DNA from: Annona cherimola
Lineage: Eukaryota; Streptophyta; Magnoliopsida; Magnoliales; Annonaceae
Length of the DNA stretch: 64,000 nt
Assembly (NCBI GenBank): GCA_030490835.1
Contig: CM059975.1
Span: 54,985,174-55,049,173 of the forward strand
Reading direction: 5' to 3'
Shown here: positions 25,500 through 37,712 of the stretch, piece by piece
How the letters are laid out: each line of letters opens with the position of its first letter
How positions within the stretch are numbered: position 1 is the first letter of the stretch
Notes under the pieces: generated by a model
What the model was told of the DNA's origin: nothing
Database searches by the model: none
The model's input: the letters and a program-made list of their open reading frames with translations, nothing else
Translations under genes and position numbers: made by a program

Positions 25500-27142
25500 T
25501 GTGAAACCCCAACCTATGTAGGACTCAATTGTATGCATTGAACATATACATGTGATTTATATGTGATTTAATTGAATTTTGGATGATTTTGTGATTTTGG
25601 TAAATTATTATAATTAGGGCCAAGGATTAGAGATAATGATTCAAGTAATCATTATAAGCCGATATGGGATAATAAGATTAAAGTAATTTGATGGTAATTG
25701 AAACATATCAATATATCATGAATGATTATCTTAAATTATATGGTTAGATTTATAAGAATTTTAATGATAATTATCAAGTTAAGTGGAAAAATACTAGAAA
25801 ATTCATAACTTAACGCATGTAAGGCGGATTCAAGTGAAATTTGAAAGGCAAGTAGATAATGATGGGCTTAACCTTATGGGATAATTAGATTATGAAAAAT
25901 TATGATGAAATTAGTGTGACAATTAATTGTTTATATTCAAAATTCAACATTTAACTTCAAGTGGTTATAACTTGAGCTAGAAAAGTCGGATTGAGATAAA
26001 ATTTGAAACGATTGAATAAAATCATGAGATTAACATTTTGGAAGGATTCGATTAAGCAAATCATGCTTGGAAAATGCCTGAATAGAAAAAGGTGTACACA
26101 GTTGACTTTTACACCACAAAGGTATCATGCATTTGAGGAAAATAGTGCGTGGATTAAATGCATTTTTAATGGCACAAATGTGTGTCAAATGTAGGTGAAA
26201 TGTAGGGTATTATATGCATAAATATGTGTGGAAATTCTTTGGATATTTTGCAGGAATTAATGAGCTAAGGAAAGAGCTCAAACTAGCATAACAAGTGTGT
26301 CATCCATGGAATGTCCAAACCAGCTTCCATTTGGATTTTTGCAATTTTTTTATTCATATAATATATGAATCTAAGTAGCTATAATGCAAGGGTACATAAA
26401 TGAGCATTAATTCATGTGGAAAAATTCATGGAAAATCGTTGATAACAGCAGCTCATTGATGGATCAAATAGTGGTTAACAAGGGTGTCATGCATATGGAC
26501 GTCCAAGTGGCCTGCTGCTGGATTTTTTCTTGAATTTTTTTATGCCAAATCAGTAGCTGAACTAGCTACTAATTAGATACATAAATTATCATTAATTTAA
26601 GGCTGCAAATGTGTGGAAAAAAATGGCAAAGGAGGCAGCTGTATGGACGTGCACAATGGACGGCTAGGTGAGTTGATCTTGAGCAGATTTTTACCTATTG
26701 AAAATATGGTTAAAAATATTAATACTTGGCCACCATTTGGACAGCACATAAGTGAGATAAATGAGCATTTAAATGATCTCAAATCATGCTCAAAGTGGGG
26801 TCCACAAGCTGGAAAATCCAGCCCCTATATATATAGATGGATGGCCATGAGAGAAGAGTGTTAGGAAAAACGTTTCTAAGGAGCAAACACCACCACAACT
26901 AAGCAGCCTTGCACGTCCCTAAAAACCTCAGCAAGGAGGGAAGAAAAGGGAGAAGAAAGAAGGGAAAACCAAGCTTGATTAGTTGGGATCAAAATTGACA
27001 ACAATCAAGTAGGTATACATGATGTGTTAGACTCTTTAATTCTAAGTTTTCTACTACAAGTTTATGGATATGAATATGATTCAAAATGAATCCTTAAATG
27101 ATGATTTAACATGATATTTGATTAAATATTGAATGACTATTA

Positions 27143-27189
<47 letters not shown>

Positions 27190-29473
27190 TTTCAATGATT
27201 TATGGAGTTGAAATGGAGATTAGGATGGAATATGGGTTGAAACCTAACTTGAAATATCCAAAATACATATATTAAATTTCTGTTTTGGATTAGTATAATG
27301 TTTAGGCTATGAATCATGCTTTAGTGAAATATATATGTTGATTTAAGCCTAAGATATGAATTTTAGAAAGAATGGAATTCAAGGTTATGTGTATGACCCG
27401 ATTTCCATGTTTTTGTGACATATATGTTGTATATGTACGTCTAAGTGAATTATGGATGATTTAGAGGGTAAATTACTCTAAATTTAGGGTACTTTTAATG
27501 ACCAAAATGAATGAATTAATTTTGCCTTAAATATGGAATTTTAGGGCATAAGTAGGAACATTCAAAATGGGGTGAAAAGGATACCCAACATGTACATGGA
27601 AGTTTCTGTTTTGAAAGAAGTTAAATTATGAATGTTAAATATGTGTTAATACCTTTGATTTGGGTTAGGAAAAGTTGAATTAACTGCTGAAAATTCAGAA
27701 TTATAAAACTGTTTTGGGTTAAGCACCGAAAGATATGTTGAAAGTGTGAAAAACGGGTTCCAAAGTTGCTGTTTTGGAATCCTATGATTAGTGGATGAAA
27801 ATTCCATAAAAATACCTAAATAAAGTGTTAAGAAATGATGTTAATCATGCTGAATTAGGGAATAACTAGCTGATTTGAAATTTTTTATGAAATGCATCGT
27901 ATATGTGTTGTGAAATGGGTATATGTGGAAGGATGGACATGAATAAGTGGTAAATGAATTATGTAAATTGATTATGTGAAAAAATGCATAAAAAATTATG
28001 ATAAATTTCGTGAATATACTTCTGTTTAGTTACATAAGGTTAATATAAAAGTTTGGGATTAATTAATGAGGCTTAAGACAACAACGTGTGCTTAAAATGA
28101 GCACCGATATATAAATTTTGGAAAAATAAGTGGGATATGGTGTATGGAAGGTAACGAAATTTTAAATGATGATTATTGAATGATTATTAAGTAATTGAAT
28201 GATTACCCTACTTATGGAATTAAATATGATGTGTAAAAGCCGATGTAATGCACAAGTATGTGCTATATATGCATAACAGCCTTAAAAGTACAATGGATTA
28301 TGTATGTTAATGAAAATGAGTTGGAAAAATAAGTTGGATGCAAGCAAAAGAAATATATGAATGTTATATCATTCTCATGTAGGCAAGGGCAAAGAAAAGG
28401 CAGACTCGGAAAGCTAACATGAGACAGGTAAGCTAGTAAATTTCTAAATAATTTTTGTTTTCTAAATTGTTTTAAATGCAACTTTGTTCTAACTGCTTCA
28501 ATGTAGATATTGAAATTATTTCAAAAGTATTTAAGGATGACCATTCCTTAGTTAAATATGTATTGAAATAATTATTTTATTTATAAGATGATCTTGCGAA
28601 ATTTCCTTGATAAATGTTATGAAAAATAATGTTTTATTACGTTCTGAATAAAAAATCATGCTAGCACTTTAAAGATGATTTTTATGAAAGTTTTATGTGC
28701 ACAAAGTACTAGGTCCACCTGAAAGGTATAAGCGGACCGGTTGTCCCCCTTCGGTGTGGCCAAGTCGCTAAGATAGGCCAAAGGCAGGCGGCGCCCTCCC
28801 TGAGATGGGAGAAGACAAGGACGGATGGTCGCCTAGCTAGCTTCTATCCTATGAAGGACATGTTTCACAGTTTTACATTGCATCATGCATGTCGTACCTG
28901 TGACAGGTACAAGGACTATGTTTTCAAGATATACCTTTTCAAAAGGTATAAATGGCTTTCCAAGATATTTTGAATGAAAAATATTGCCTGCAAAATGAAT
29001 TTCCTGTAAAATATATAGCTTGATTATTGAGTTTCGACTCAGGTTTTCATTTTCCAAACCCATAGACAGGTGAAAGAAGAGACCTGACAAAGGAGCAGGA
29101 GCCGACTATTGAAGAAATGGAAAACATTATAAGTTCATGATTGTGAAAAATATATGTTGGATGCTTGTAAATTAATTTGATGTTTTATGTGTTAACATCT
29201 ATGGATGATACATGCTGTGACATCTGATTTATGTGAAAGTTTGAAATATACCTTGAATATCATGTTTAGTTATGAAATTATCGGGTGGAAATGACCTATA
29301 TATGCATGAGATGAAAAATAAAAGGAAATAAATACCTAAGGAAACATATTTAATTGGATAAATATCCATTAAAACCCTCCATGTGACAGGGTAACAATCC
29401 TAATCACGTTAACCAATCAATAATGATCCCAAGGTAAGGCTCAGGATGTGACGCTTGGGTTTGGGGTGCCACA
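25500..29473 (+). repeat. 5' LTR of element C (3974 bp)
   Basis: Starts TGTGAAACCCC and ends GGGGTGCCACA, five bases before the primer binding site. It carries a TATA box at 26826-26835 (TATATATATA) and a donor-like AA|GTAGGTAT (GT at 27009; alternatively TAG|GTATAC at 27013). A micro-exon-like block lies at 28383-28427 (TGTAG before, CAG|GTAAGC across its end). Two palindromes with 8- and 10-bp arms are at 28894-28910 and 28930-28950. The stem-loop TGAGT-TTCG-ACTCA is at 29028-29041, and an acceptor-like CCCATAG|ACAG ends at 29065. No protein gene. Confidence 0.9.
27145..27187. repeat. (TA)n microsatellite in C 5' LTR
   Basis: An uninterrupted TA run of about 42 bp. The matching place in the 3' LTR (about 36797-36812) holds a much shorter run, so the tract changed length after insertion. 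Confidence 0.9.
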
Positions 29474-29478
29474 GAGCT

Positions 29479-29490
29479 TGGTATCAGAGC
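29479..29490 (+). other. Primer binding site of element C
   Basis: TGGTATCAGAGC, matching the 3' end of plant initiator tRNA-Met, begins five bases after the LTR end. Confidence 0.9.
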
Positions 29491-29657
29491 AAGGATTGGT
29501 AAATAAGCGTGAAAAATTTCTAAATATGAAAATTAAAAGGACATGATGAGATATACATGATTATATGATGATTAGATATGTTATTAACATGATGAGATGC
29601 ATGATATATGTTGATAAATTGTCTTTGCAATGCAAGTAAATTGCTATGTTTGAACAG

Positions 29658-30482
29658 ATGGTGGATAAGGGGAAGAAAATGATGAGTGCGGAAGAATTAC
29701 GAAAGGAGAGGGAGGATGAGGAAAAAAGACGAAGAATGGAGGAGAACATGGATAGGTGGTGGGTATCGCAGCAAAATACAGTACATTACCTAGCAGTTCC
29801 TCCAGGATTTCCACCTAAACACACTCCTGTCCAACCTCAAGGAAACTATCATGTCCCCCCTGACTAGCATAAATAAAGTCTAGGAGAGTCCTCAAGTTAT
29901 GGTTCTAGAGCAAGAGTTCTTCCAGGAATCTATCTCGGCATCCCAAGGTCTTCCCGAGTTCCCATAGATAACTTGTTTCCAGAAGATCTTCAGAACTTTT
30001 GGAATAAGATTCCAGCACCCACACCACCTGACCTAGGCCCATGGTACAAGTTTGTTCATGGGTGTGTTCAGTTCCGGTACGGGGTAAGTTGGGATAGGAT
30101 TTACCAGAGGGAAAAAGAAATGGCCCTCTACATCGAAGAGCGTCGTGCTGAAGGAATTATTAAAACACCTGCGGCTCCTCGTCCCAATGAGATCATGTTA
30201 CACATATCTGAAAAGACAGGTGAAATTGCTTTACTTGAGGAAATTAATGATGATGATGATCCCATGGAATTCCTCGAACTTGTCGAAGAAGAAGAAGAGG
30301 AAGTGGAGGAGGAGATGGAGGTGGAAGAAAGCGAGGAAGAGGAGGAGGACGACGATGATGACGACGATAGTGGAGAAGAAGAGGTCCTTGCGTGGTCCGA
30401 CACTAGTAAGATCACCGAGGCACCCTCAAAAGTCTCACCTAGTCGTAGACGATATATAAGGAGAGGCCCAGGCAGACGATGA
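29658..30482 (+). pseudogene. ORF0 upstream of gag in element C, broken
   Basis: An extra gene between the primer binding site and gag, 274 codons if counted through its stops. It starts MVDKGKKMMSAEEL with a charged, probably coiled-coil stretch. A conserved core follows (FPEDLQNFW, then GPWYKFVHGCVQFRYG and a MALYIEER motif), then an acidic tract of Asp/Glu at about 30245-30385 and an Arg-rich C-terminus. Two in-frame stops lie near 29865-29880; the frame is otherwise kept. Element D has the same ORF in the same place with other stops, so it was once a real gene. I do not recognise its function; it is not gag, protease or envelope by any motif I can see. Confidence 0.7.
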
Positions 30483-30845
30483 ATTCTCTTGCTTTTCTAA
30501 GTTTGTGTATGTATAATTATGACTTGATGACACTATGACTGTCGTGGTAGACTAACATGTTCATAAATATTATATGTGTGCTAGGCCATATGTATATAAG
30601 TGTGATATTTCCTAATATGTTGCGACTATGGATGAAATGTTGTGAATATGAATGGTTATGAATGAATATGTTGATATAACTATACTTAAGAGTTTTAAAT
30701 ATATGAATGAATGGGCCTGAATGATATGACATGATTGTGATTGAGTAAATTAGTTGTGAATCCAATGATAATGAAATGTGTATGTGATGACTCAACATTA
30801 ATTATGAATGAAAAATATGTGCTTTTCTATATTCAGAATAATACA

Positions 30846-32100
30846 ATGGTGGAGACAAGATCAGGACTAAGGAGAAATAAAGGAAAAGAAACCCTATAGA
30901 GATTCCAAGCCAACATGAAGTTGGCGAATCTAGCAGGCCAAAGAGAGGAAGGCCTATGACATAAGAGCCTAATAAAAGAAATCAGCAAAGAAGAACCGAT
31001 GAAAGCCCTAAAAGGAATATAAGAGAAGAAATTGAGTCAAGACAGGCTAGACTCATAGAGGAAAGAGTGGTTGCGGCAGTAAAAGAAGCAATGCAGCAAG
31101 CCACTAGAGACTGGGCAGCTCAAACTGCCGATATAATTCAAGGTTATGGGAAAGGACCCAACAAGCTTAGTTGGAAAACACAGAAAAGGAAGGACCTGCT
31201 CCAATGGCTGACCCCATTTCCACACTGGCACCACTAAGAGATGAAAAATCAACTAATGGAAGTTGATTTTAGAGCAATCAATGCATTTCTAGCTCAGCGA
31301 CCCCCGAAGTTTTTCAGAGAACCTGATCCAGTACAAGCAGAACAATGGATGACGAGATTAAGAAGTTGTTCAGGATATCTCCGCGCAATAACCATCAAAA
31401 GGTATTGTGTGTCACTCATTTATTAGCTAAGGATGCACACGAATGGTGGGAAACAATGTTGATTACAATGCCGCTATCCGAAGAAATATCTTGGCAAACT
31501 TTTGTTGAAGAATTTAATAAAGAATACCTCCCTGTTGGATTACAAAGTCAAAAAGTGATAGAGTTTGAAAGACTTTTTCAAGGGAGGATGACAGTCACTG
31601 AGTACGCCACAAAATTCAATGCTCTCATCAGATATATGCCTTGGATCCCAAATGTGCCAGGAAACAAGGCACAGAAATTCCAACAGGGACTGAGGCCATA
31701 TCTTCGAGAAGGTCTTGCCCCTCTGCTAATCAAGGATTATGCTTCAAGTCTCGAGAGAGAAAGAGCATTAGAAATTGAGGCCTTAAGAACACAAGAATTG
31801 AGATTAGGCTCAAGAATGTTTAGCACGGGTACAAAGGAAATGAAAACCGGAAAGGAAAAAGCTAGGAAAGGAAATGTGAAGAAGGGAAAAGGGATCCTAA
31901 AGAAGAAAAACTCGCCTCTATGCAAGAAATGTCAAAAGCGGCATACATGCGAGTGTTTAAAAGGCTCAAACTGGTGTTATAAATGTGGACAAACAGGTCA
32001 TATCGCCAAGGAGTACAGGATGGGTGAAACAAAGGTCGTTAAGTGTTATATCTGTGATCAGACAGGTCACATTGCCCCGAACTACCCAAATAAGGAATAG
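30846..32100 (+). pseudogene. gag: Element C gag, broken
   Basis: Retrotransposon gag of Ty3/gypsy type. An ATG at 30846 is followed by an in-frame stop at 30897-30899. The recognisable capsid region runs from about 31260 (FLAQRPPKFF) through DAHEWWE, EFNKEYLPVG and GRMTVTEYATKFNAL. A frameshift near 31365 splits it. Two zinc knuckles near 31975-32090 have each lost the last Cys (CYKCGQTGHIAKEY and CYICDQTGHIAPNY). The matching gag in D keeps Cys in both knuckles at that place. Non-functional. Confidence 0.85.
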
Positions 32101-32205
32101 ATATCATAAGGACATGGAAGACCCACTCAACTCAGAATACCTGGAGCAACAAATAAGCAGGGAACTTCTACGAATGTGGTACATGTGCATGCCTTGACCT
32201 GGACA

Positions 32206-35124
32206 GAATCTGAGGAGCAAGAGGAAAAGGTGGTCACATGTACGATTTATATTTTAGAAAATTTGGCAGTAGCTTTGTTTGATTCAGGTGCTAGTCATTC
32301 ATTCATAGCATGCTAATTTGTGACCACCCATGCACTACCGATAAAGAAGACTAATCAGATAATTCATGTAGAATCCTCTGCTTATAGGTTAGCAAGTTCT
32401 TGCCAAGTATGCAAAGCACGCCCAATTATGATAGGATCATTGATTCTAGAAGCTGATTTGATCCTATTGCTTATGACTAAATTCGATGTGATACTAGGTA
32501 TGGATTGGTTAAGTCAATGGGGAGCTACTATAGATTGCAAAAATAAAAAGGTGCAATTTGAAGCGACTCCAGGAAGAGAGATAGCCATTGGAAGGCTAAG
32601 GCAGCCCAAAAATTCAAACATATTGATATCATCCATGAAAGTAGTCAGGATGATTCGGCAAAAATGCCAAGCATATTTGGTGTCGGTTAATGTAGAAAAA
32701 GGCACGGAAGTAGAAATTAACCAAATTCTGGTGGTTAGGGAATTTCCTGATGTATTTTCAAAGGAATTAACTACATTGCGTCCACAACGAGAAATGGATA
32801 TGACTATAGATATTATGCCGGGTATATCCCCAATATTTAAAACTCTATGCATAATGGCACCTGCCGAAATGAATGAATTAAAGACCCAAATATAGAAGCT
32901 GTTGGATAAGGGTTTCATCAGACCAAGTGTGTCACCTTGGGGAGCTCCAGTATTATTTGTGTGGAAAAAGGATGGAAGTTTGAGACTATGTATTGATTAT
33001 AGGGAGCTAAATAAAGTCATAATAAAGAACAAGTATCCATTGCCCAGGATCGATGATTTATTCGACTAACTGCAAGGAGCCACAACTTTCTCCAAAATTG
33101 ATTTACAGTCAGGGTACCATCAACTGAGAATAAGTCCTACTGATGTTCATAAGACGGCTTTTCGAACTAGGTATGGACATTACGAGTTTTTAGTAATGCC
33201 TTTCGGACTTACTAATGCCCCTGCTGTGTTCATGGATATGATGAATAGGATTTTTCGGGACTATCTCGATCAATTTGTGGTTGTATTTTATTGATGATGT
33301 CTTGATCTACTTAAAAATGGAGAAAGAACATGAAAATCATTTGCGAAGGGTTTTGGAAAGGTTGAGAAAAGAAAAATTATATGCCAAGTTAAAGAAATGT
33401 GAATTCTGGTTAAAACAAATAGGATTTCTTGGGCATATAATATTAGAAAGAGCTATTCAGGTTGATCCTCAGAAGATTGAGGCAATGTTGAAATGGCCAA
33501 GGCCAACGACCATTACAGAAATCCAAAGTTTTTTAGGGTTGGCCAACTACTATAGAAGATTTGTTGAAGGATTTTCACAATTGTCAGCTCCATTAACAAG
33601 TTTTACTCGTAAAGGAGTCAGGTATGTATGGTCTGAAGAATGCGAGCGCAGTTTTCAAGAATTGAAGCAATGGTTGGTAACATCGCCCATCCTAACCCTA
33701 ACAAAAGGAAATGAAGGATTTGTGGTTTACAGTGACGCTTCAAGCAAGAGATTGGGATGTGTACTAATGCAGAGAGGAAAAGTGATAGCCTATGCATCGC
33801 GACAGTTGAAGCCCGATGAGGTAAGCGACCCCACTCATGATTTAGAATTAGCAGCAGTGGTGTTTGCCTTGAAAATATGGAGACATTACCTGTATGGTTC
33901 TAGATGTGAGATTTATACAGATCACAAGAGCCTTAAATATATTTTCACTCAGAAGGAGTTGAACATGAGGCAAAGGTGATGACTCGAGTTATTGAAGGAC
34001 TACGATTTGGAAATTTTATACCATCTAGGTAAGACAAATGTGGTAGCTAATGCATTGAGCAGAAATGTTAGCTTATCACATCTTATCACCAATGAGGAAG
34101 GATTGCTTCAGGAGATAAGGCAACTAGAACTGATTGTGTGTCCACCTGGAGTTCAAACAAGATTATCACAACTATGCATACAATCGTCACTCTTTGAACA
34201 GATCAAGACTGCGCAACAAAAGGATACAGACCTACATACACATGTAGAGAAGATGTAAAAAGTCAATTGTTTCAGATCGTGACGCAACTTCACGTCAAGA
34301 TTTTAGAAAAATTTACATGAAACCTTAGGCACCCAACTTAAATTCAGTACAGCTTTTCATCCCCACAAAGATGGACAAACGGAGCGAGTAAATCAAATTA
34401 TCGAGGATATGCCCGTATGTGTACATTAGAATTTGGAGGATCGTGGGATGAGTATATACCGATTGCAGAGTTTACATACAATAATAGCTATCAGGCTAAT
34501 ATTCAAATGGCTCCATTTGAAGCATTATATGGACGACGATGTCGAACGCCATTAAACTGGGATGAAGTTGGAGAGAAACGGTTAGCCCCAGATTTGTCTC
34601 AACGAATGGTAGACAAGGTACAAACTATTCGCCAGTGTATACTCATAGCCCAACGTCAGCAAACGAGTTACACAGATTGCAAAAGAAGGGATTTGAATAT
34701 CCAAGTTGGCGAACATGTGTTCATAAAGGTCACGCCATTCAAGGGAGTTACAAGATTTGAAAAAAGAGAAAAGCTGAATCCCAGGTATATTGGACCATTT
34801 GAGGTATTGGAAAAGATTGGAAAATTAGCCTATAGAATACCCTTACCCCCGGCGTTAGCTTTAGTTCTTAATGTATTCCATATTTCTATGCTTAGGAAAT
34901 ATGTTGCAGACCCGACCCATATATTAGAAGCTGAAAACCTACCGATTCAAGATTATTTGAACTATGATGAAAGGCCAGTTAGAATCTTGGATCAGAAGGT
35001 ACAAAAGCTTCGGAATCGAGAAATCGAATACGTAAAGGTTCAATGGAATCGGTATTCCGAAAATGAAGCTACACGAGAGCTAAAAGAAGTGGAATGGAAA
35101 TACCCCCAATTATTTAAAGAATAG
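32206..35124 (+). pseudogene. pol: Element C pol with chromodomain, broken and deleted
   Basis: Ty3/gypsy polyprotein remnant: aspartic protease (DSGASHSF near 32283-32306, a stop soon after), reverse transcriptase (FIDDVLIY near 33290-33312 after a frameshift), RNase H (VYSDAS near 33726, [11 protein letters not shown] near 33915) and integrase. Stops lie at 32893-32895 and 33067-33069, and a TGA-TGA pair replaces Arg-Trp at 33977-33982. The integrase zinc finger and the first part of its catalytic core are deleted near 34258 when compared with D. The C-terminal chromodomain (NPRYIGPFEVLEKIG, later VKVQWNRYSENEATRE) is open over 34417-35124. Chromodomains of this class bind heterochromatin marks; that role is known for the family and not shown here. 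Confidence 0.88.
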
Positions 35125-35149
35125 ACGGTTTTAGGACAAAACCTGTTAT

Positions 35150-35163
35150 AAGGGGAGGAGGAT
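35150..35163 (+). other. Polypurine tract of element C
   Basis: AAGGGGAGGAGGAT directly precedes the 3' LTR start; the LTR here begins TATGAAACCCC in place of TGTGAAACCCC. Confidence 0.8.
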
Positions 35164-37712
35164 TATGAAACCCCAACCTATGTAGGACTCAATTGTATTC
35201 ATTGAACATATACATGTGATTTATATGTGATTTAATTGAATTTTGGATGTTTTTGTAATTTTGGTAAATTATTACAATTAGGGCCAAGGATTAGAGATAA
35301 TGATTCAAGTAATCATTATAAGCCGATATGGGACGATGAGATTAAAGTAATTTGATAGTAATTGAAACATATCAATATATCATGAATGATTATCTTAAAT
35401 TATATGGTTGGATTTATGAGAATTTTAATGATAATTATCAAGTGAAGTGGAAAAATACTAGAAAATTCATAACTTAACGCCTGTAAGGCAGATTCAAGTG
35501 AAATTTGAAAGGCAAGTAGATAATGATGGGCTTAAACTTATGAGATTATTGGATTATGAAAAATTATAATGAAATTAGTGTGACAATTAATTGTTTATAT
35601 TCAAAATTCAACCGTTAACTTCAAGTGGCTATAACTTGAGCTAGAAAAGTCGGATTGAGATGAAATTTGAAAGGGTTGAATAAAATATGAGATTAAAATT
35701 TTGGAAGGATTAGATTAAGTAAATCATGCTGTAAAAATTCCTAAATAGAAAAAGGAGTACACAGTTGACTTTTACACCACAAAAGTACCATGCATTTAAG
35801 GAAAATAGTGCATGGATTAAATGCATTTTTAATGGCACAAATACGTGTCAAATGCATGTGAAATGTAGGGTATTATATGCATAAATATGTGTGAAAATTC
35901 ATTGGATATTTTTGTAGAATTAATGAGCTAAGGAAAGAGCTCAAACTAGCATCGTAAGTGTGTCATCCATGGAACGTCCAAACCAGCTTCCATTTGGATT
36001 TTTGCAATTTTTTATTTATATAATATATGAATCTAAGTAGCTAGCATGCAAGGGTACATAAATGAGCATAATTCATGTGGAAAAACCCATGAAAAATCGT
36101 TAATAACAGCAGCTCATTGATGGATCAAATAGTGGACAGCAAGGGTGTCATGCATATGGACGTCCAAGTGGCCTGCTGCTAGATTTTTTCTTGAATTTTT
36201 TTATGCCAAATAAGTAGCACAACTAGCTACAAATTAGATACATAAATTACCATTAATTTAAGGCTGCAAATGTGTGGAAAAAAATGGCAAAGGAGGCAGC
36301 TGTATGGACGTGCACAATGGACAGCTAGGTGAGTTGATCTTGAGCAGATTTTTACATATTGAAAATATGGTTAAAAATATTAATACTTGGCCACCATTTG
36401 GACAGCACATAAGTGGGATAAATGAGCATTTAAATGATCTCAAATCATGCTCAAAGTGGGGTCCACAAGCTGGAAAATCCAGCCCCTATATATATATGGA
36501 TGGACGACCATGAGAGAAGAGTGTTAGGAAAAAAATTTCTAAGGAGCAAACACCCCCACAACTCAGCAGCCTTGCACGTCCCTAAAAACCTCAGCAAGGA
36601 GGGAAGAAGAAGGGAAAACCAAGCTTGATTAGTTGGGATTAAAGTTGACAACAATCAAGTAGGTATACATGACGTATTAGACTCTTTAATTCTAAGTTTT
36701 CTACTACAAGTTTATGGTTATGAATATGATTCAAAATGAATCCTTAAATGATGATTTAGCATGCTATTTGATTAAATATTGAATGAGTATTAAGAGATAT
36801 ATATATATATATGAATTTCAATGATTTATGGAGTTGAAATGGAGATTTGGATGGAATATGGGTTGAAAACTAACTTGAAATATCCGAAATACATATATTA
36901 AGTTGCTGTTTTAGATTAGTATCATGTTTAGGCTATGAATCATGCTTTAGTGAAATATATATGTTGATTTAAGCTTAAGATATGAATTTTAGAAAGATTG
37001 GAATTCAAGGTAACGTGTATGACCCGATTTCCATGTTTTTGTGACATATATGTTGTATATGTATGTCTAAGTGAATTATGGATGATTTAGAGGGTAAATT
37101 ACTCTAAATTTAGAGTACTTTGAATGATCAAAATGAATGAATTAAATTTTCCTTAAATATAGAATTTTAGGGCATAAGTAGGAACATTCAAAATGGGGTG
37201 AAAAGGATACCCAACATGTACATGGAAGTTGCTGTTTTGAAAGAAGTTAAATTATGAATGTTAAATATGTGTTAATACCCTGGATTTGGGTTAGAAAAAT
37301 TTGTATTAACTGCTGAAAATTCGGAATTATAAAACTTTTTTGGGTTAAGTACCGAAAGATACGTTGAAATTGTGAAAAACGGGTTCCAAAGTTTCTGTTT
37401 TGGAATCCTATGATTAGTGGATTAAATTTCCATAAAAATACCCTAAATAAAGTGTTAAGAAAGGGTGTTAATCATGCTGAATTAGGGAATAAGTGGCTGA
37501 TTTGAAAATTTTTATGAAATGCATCATATATGTATTGTAAAATGGGTATATGTGGAAGGATGGACATGAATAAGTGGTAAATGACTTATGTAAATTGATT
37601 ATGTGCAAAAATGTATGAAAATATGATAAATTTCATGAATATACTGTTGTTTAGTTACATAAGGTTAATATCAAATTTTGGGATTAATTAATGAGGCTTA
37701 AGGAAACAACGT
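35164..37712 (+). repeat. Truncated 3' LTR of element C
   Basis: Matches 25500 to about 28090 of the 5' LTR, including the TATA box (36487-36497) and purine-rich leader, then stops at AACAACGT near 37712. The last ~1.4 kb of the LTR (micro-exon block, U5 and end) is missing. Beyond it the sequence continues as minus-strand LTR of element D. Confidence 0.85.

Larger units (their letters stand above)
25500..37712 (+). mobile_element. Gypsy chromovirus element C, decayed
   Basis: Plus-strand Ty3/gypsy element: 5' LTR, primer binding site, ORF0, gag, pol ending in a chromodomain, polypurine tract and truncated 3' LTR. The gag motif set (QRPPKFF-EPDPVQAEQWM) and the C-terminal chromodomain place it with Tekay/Del-type chromoviruses. 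Every gene is broken, and part of integrase is deleted. Where I compared the LTRs (26640-26710 versus 36300-36370) they differ at about 2 positions in 70, so the insertion is not recent. The right end is fused to element D. Confidence 0.88.

Noticed and set aside
30128..30415. Ser-rich 95-codon minus-strand frame (and 60448-60732 plus)
   Set aside because: Antisense shadow of the Asp/Glu tract of ORF0.
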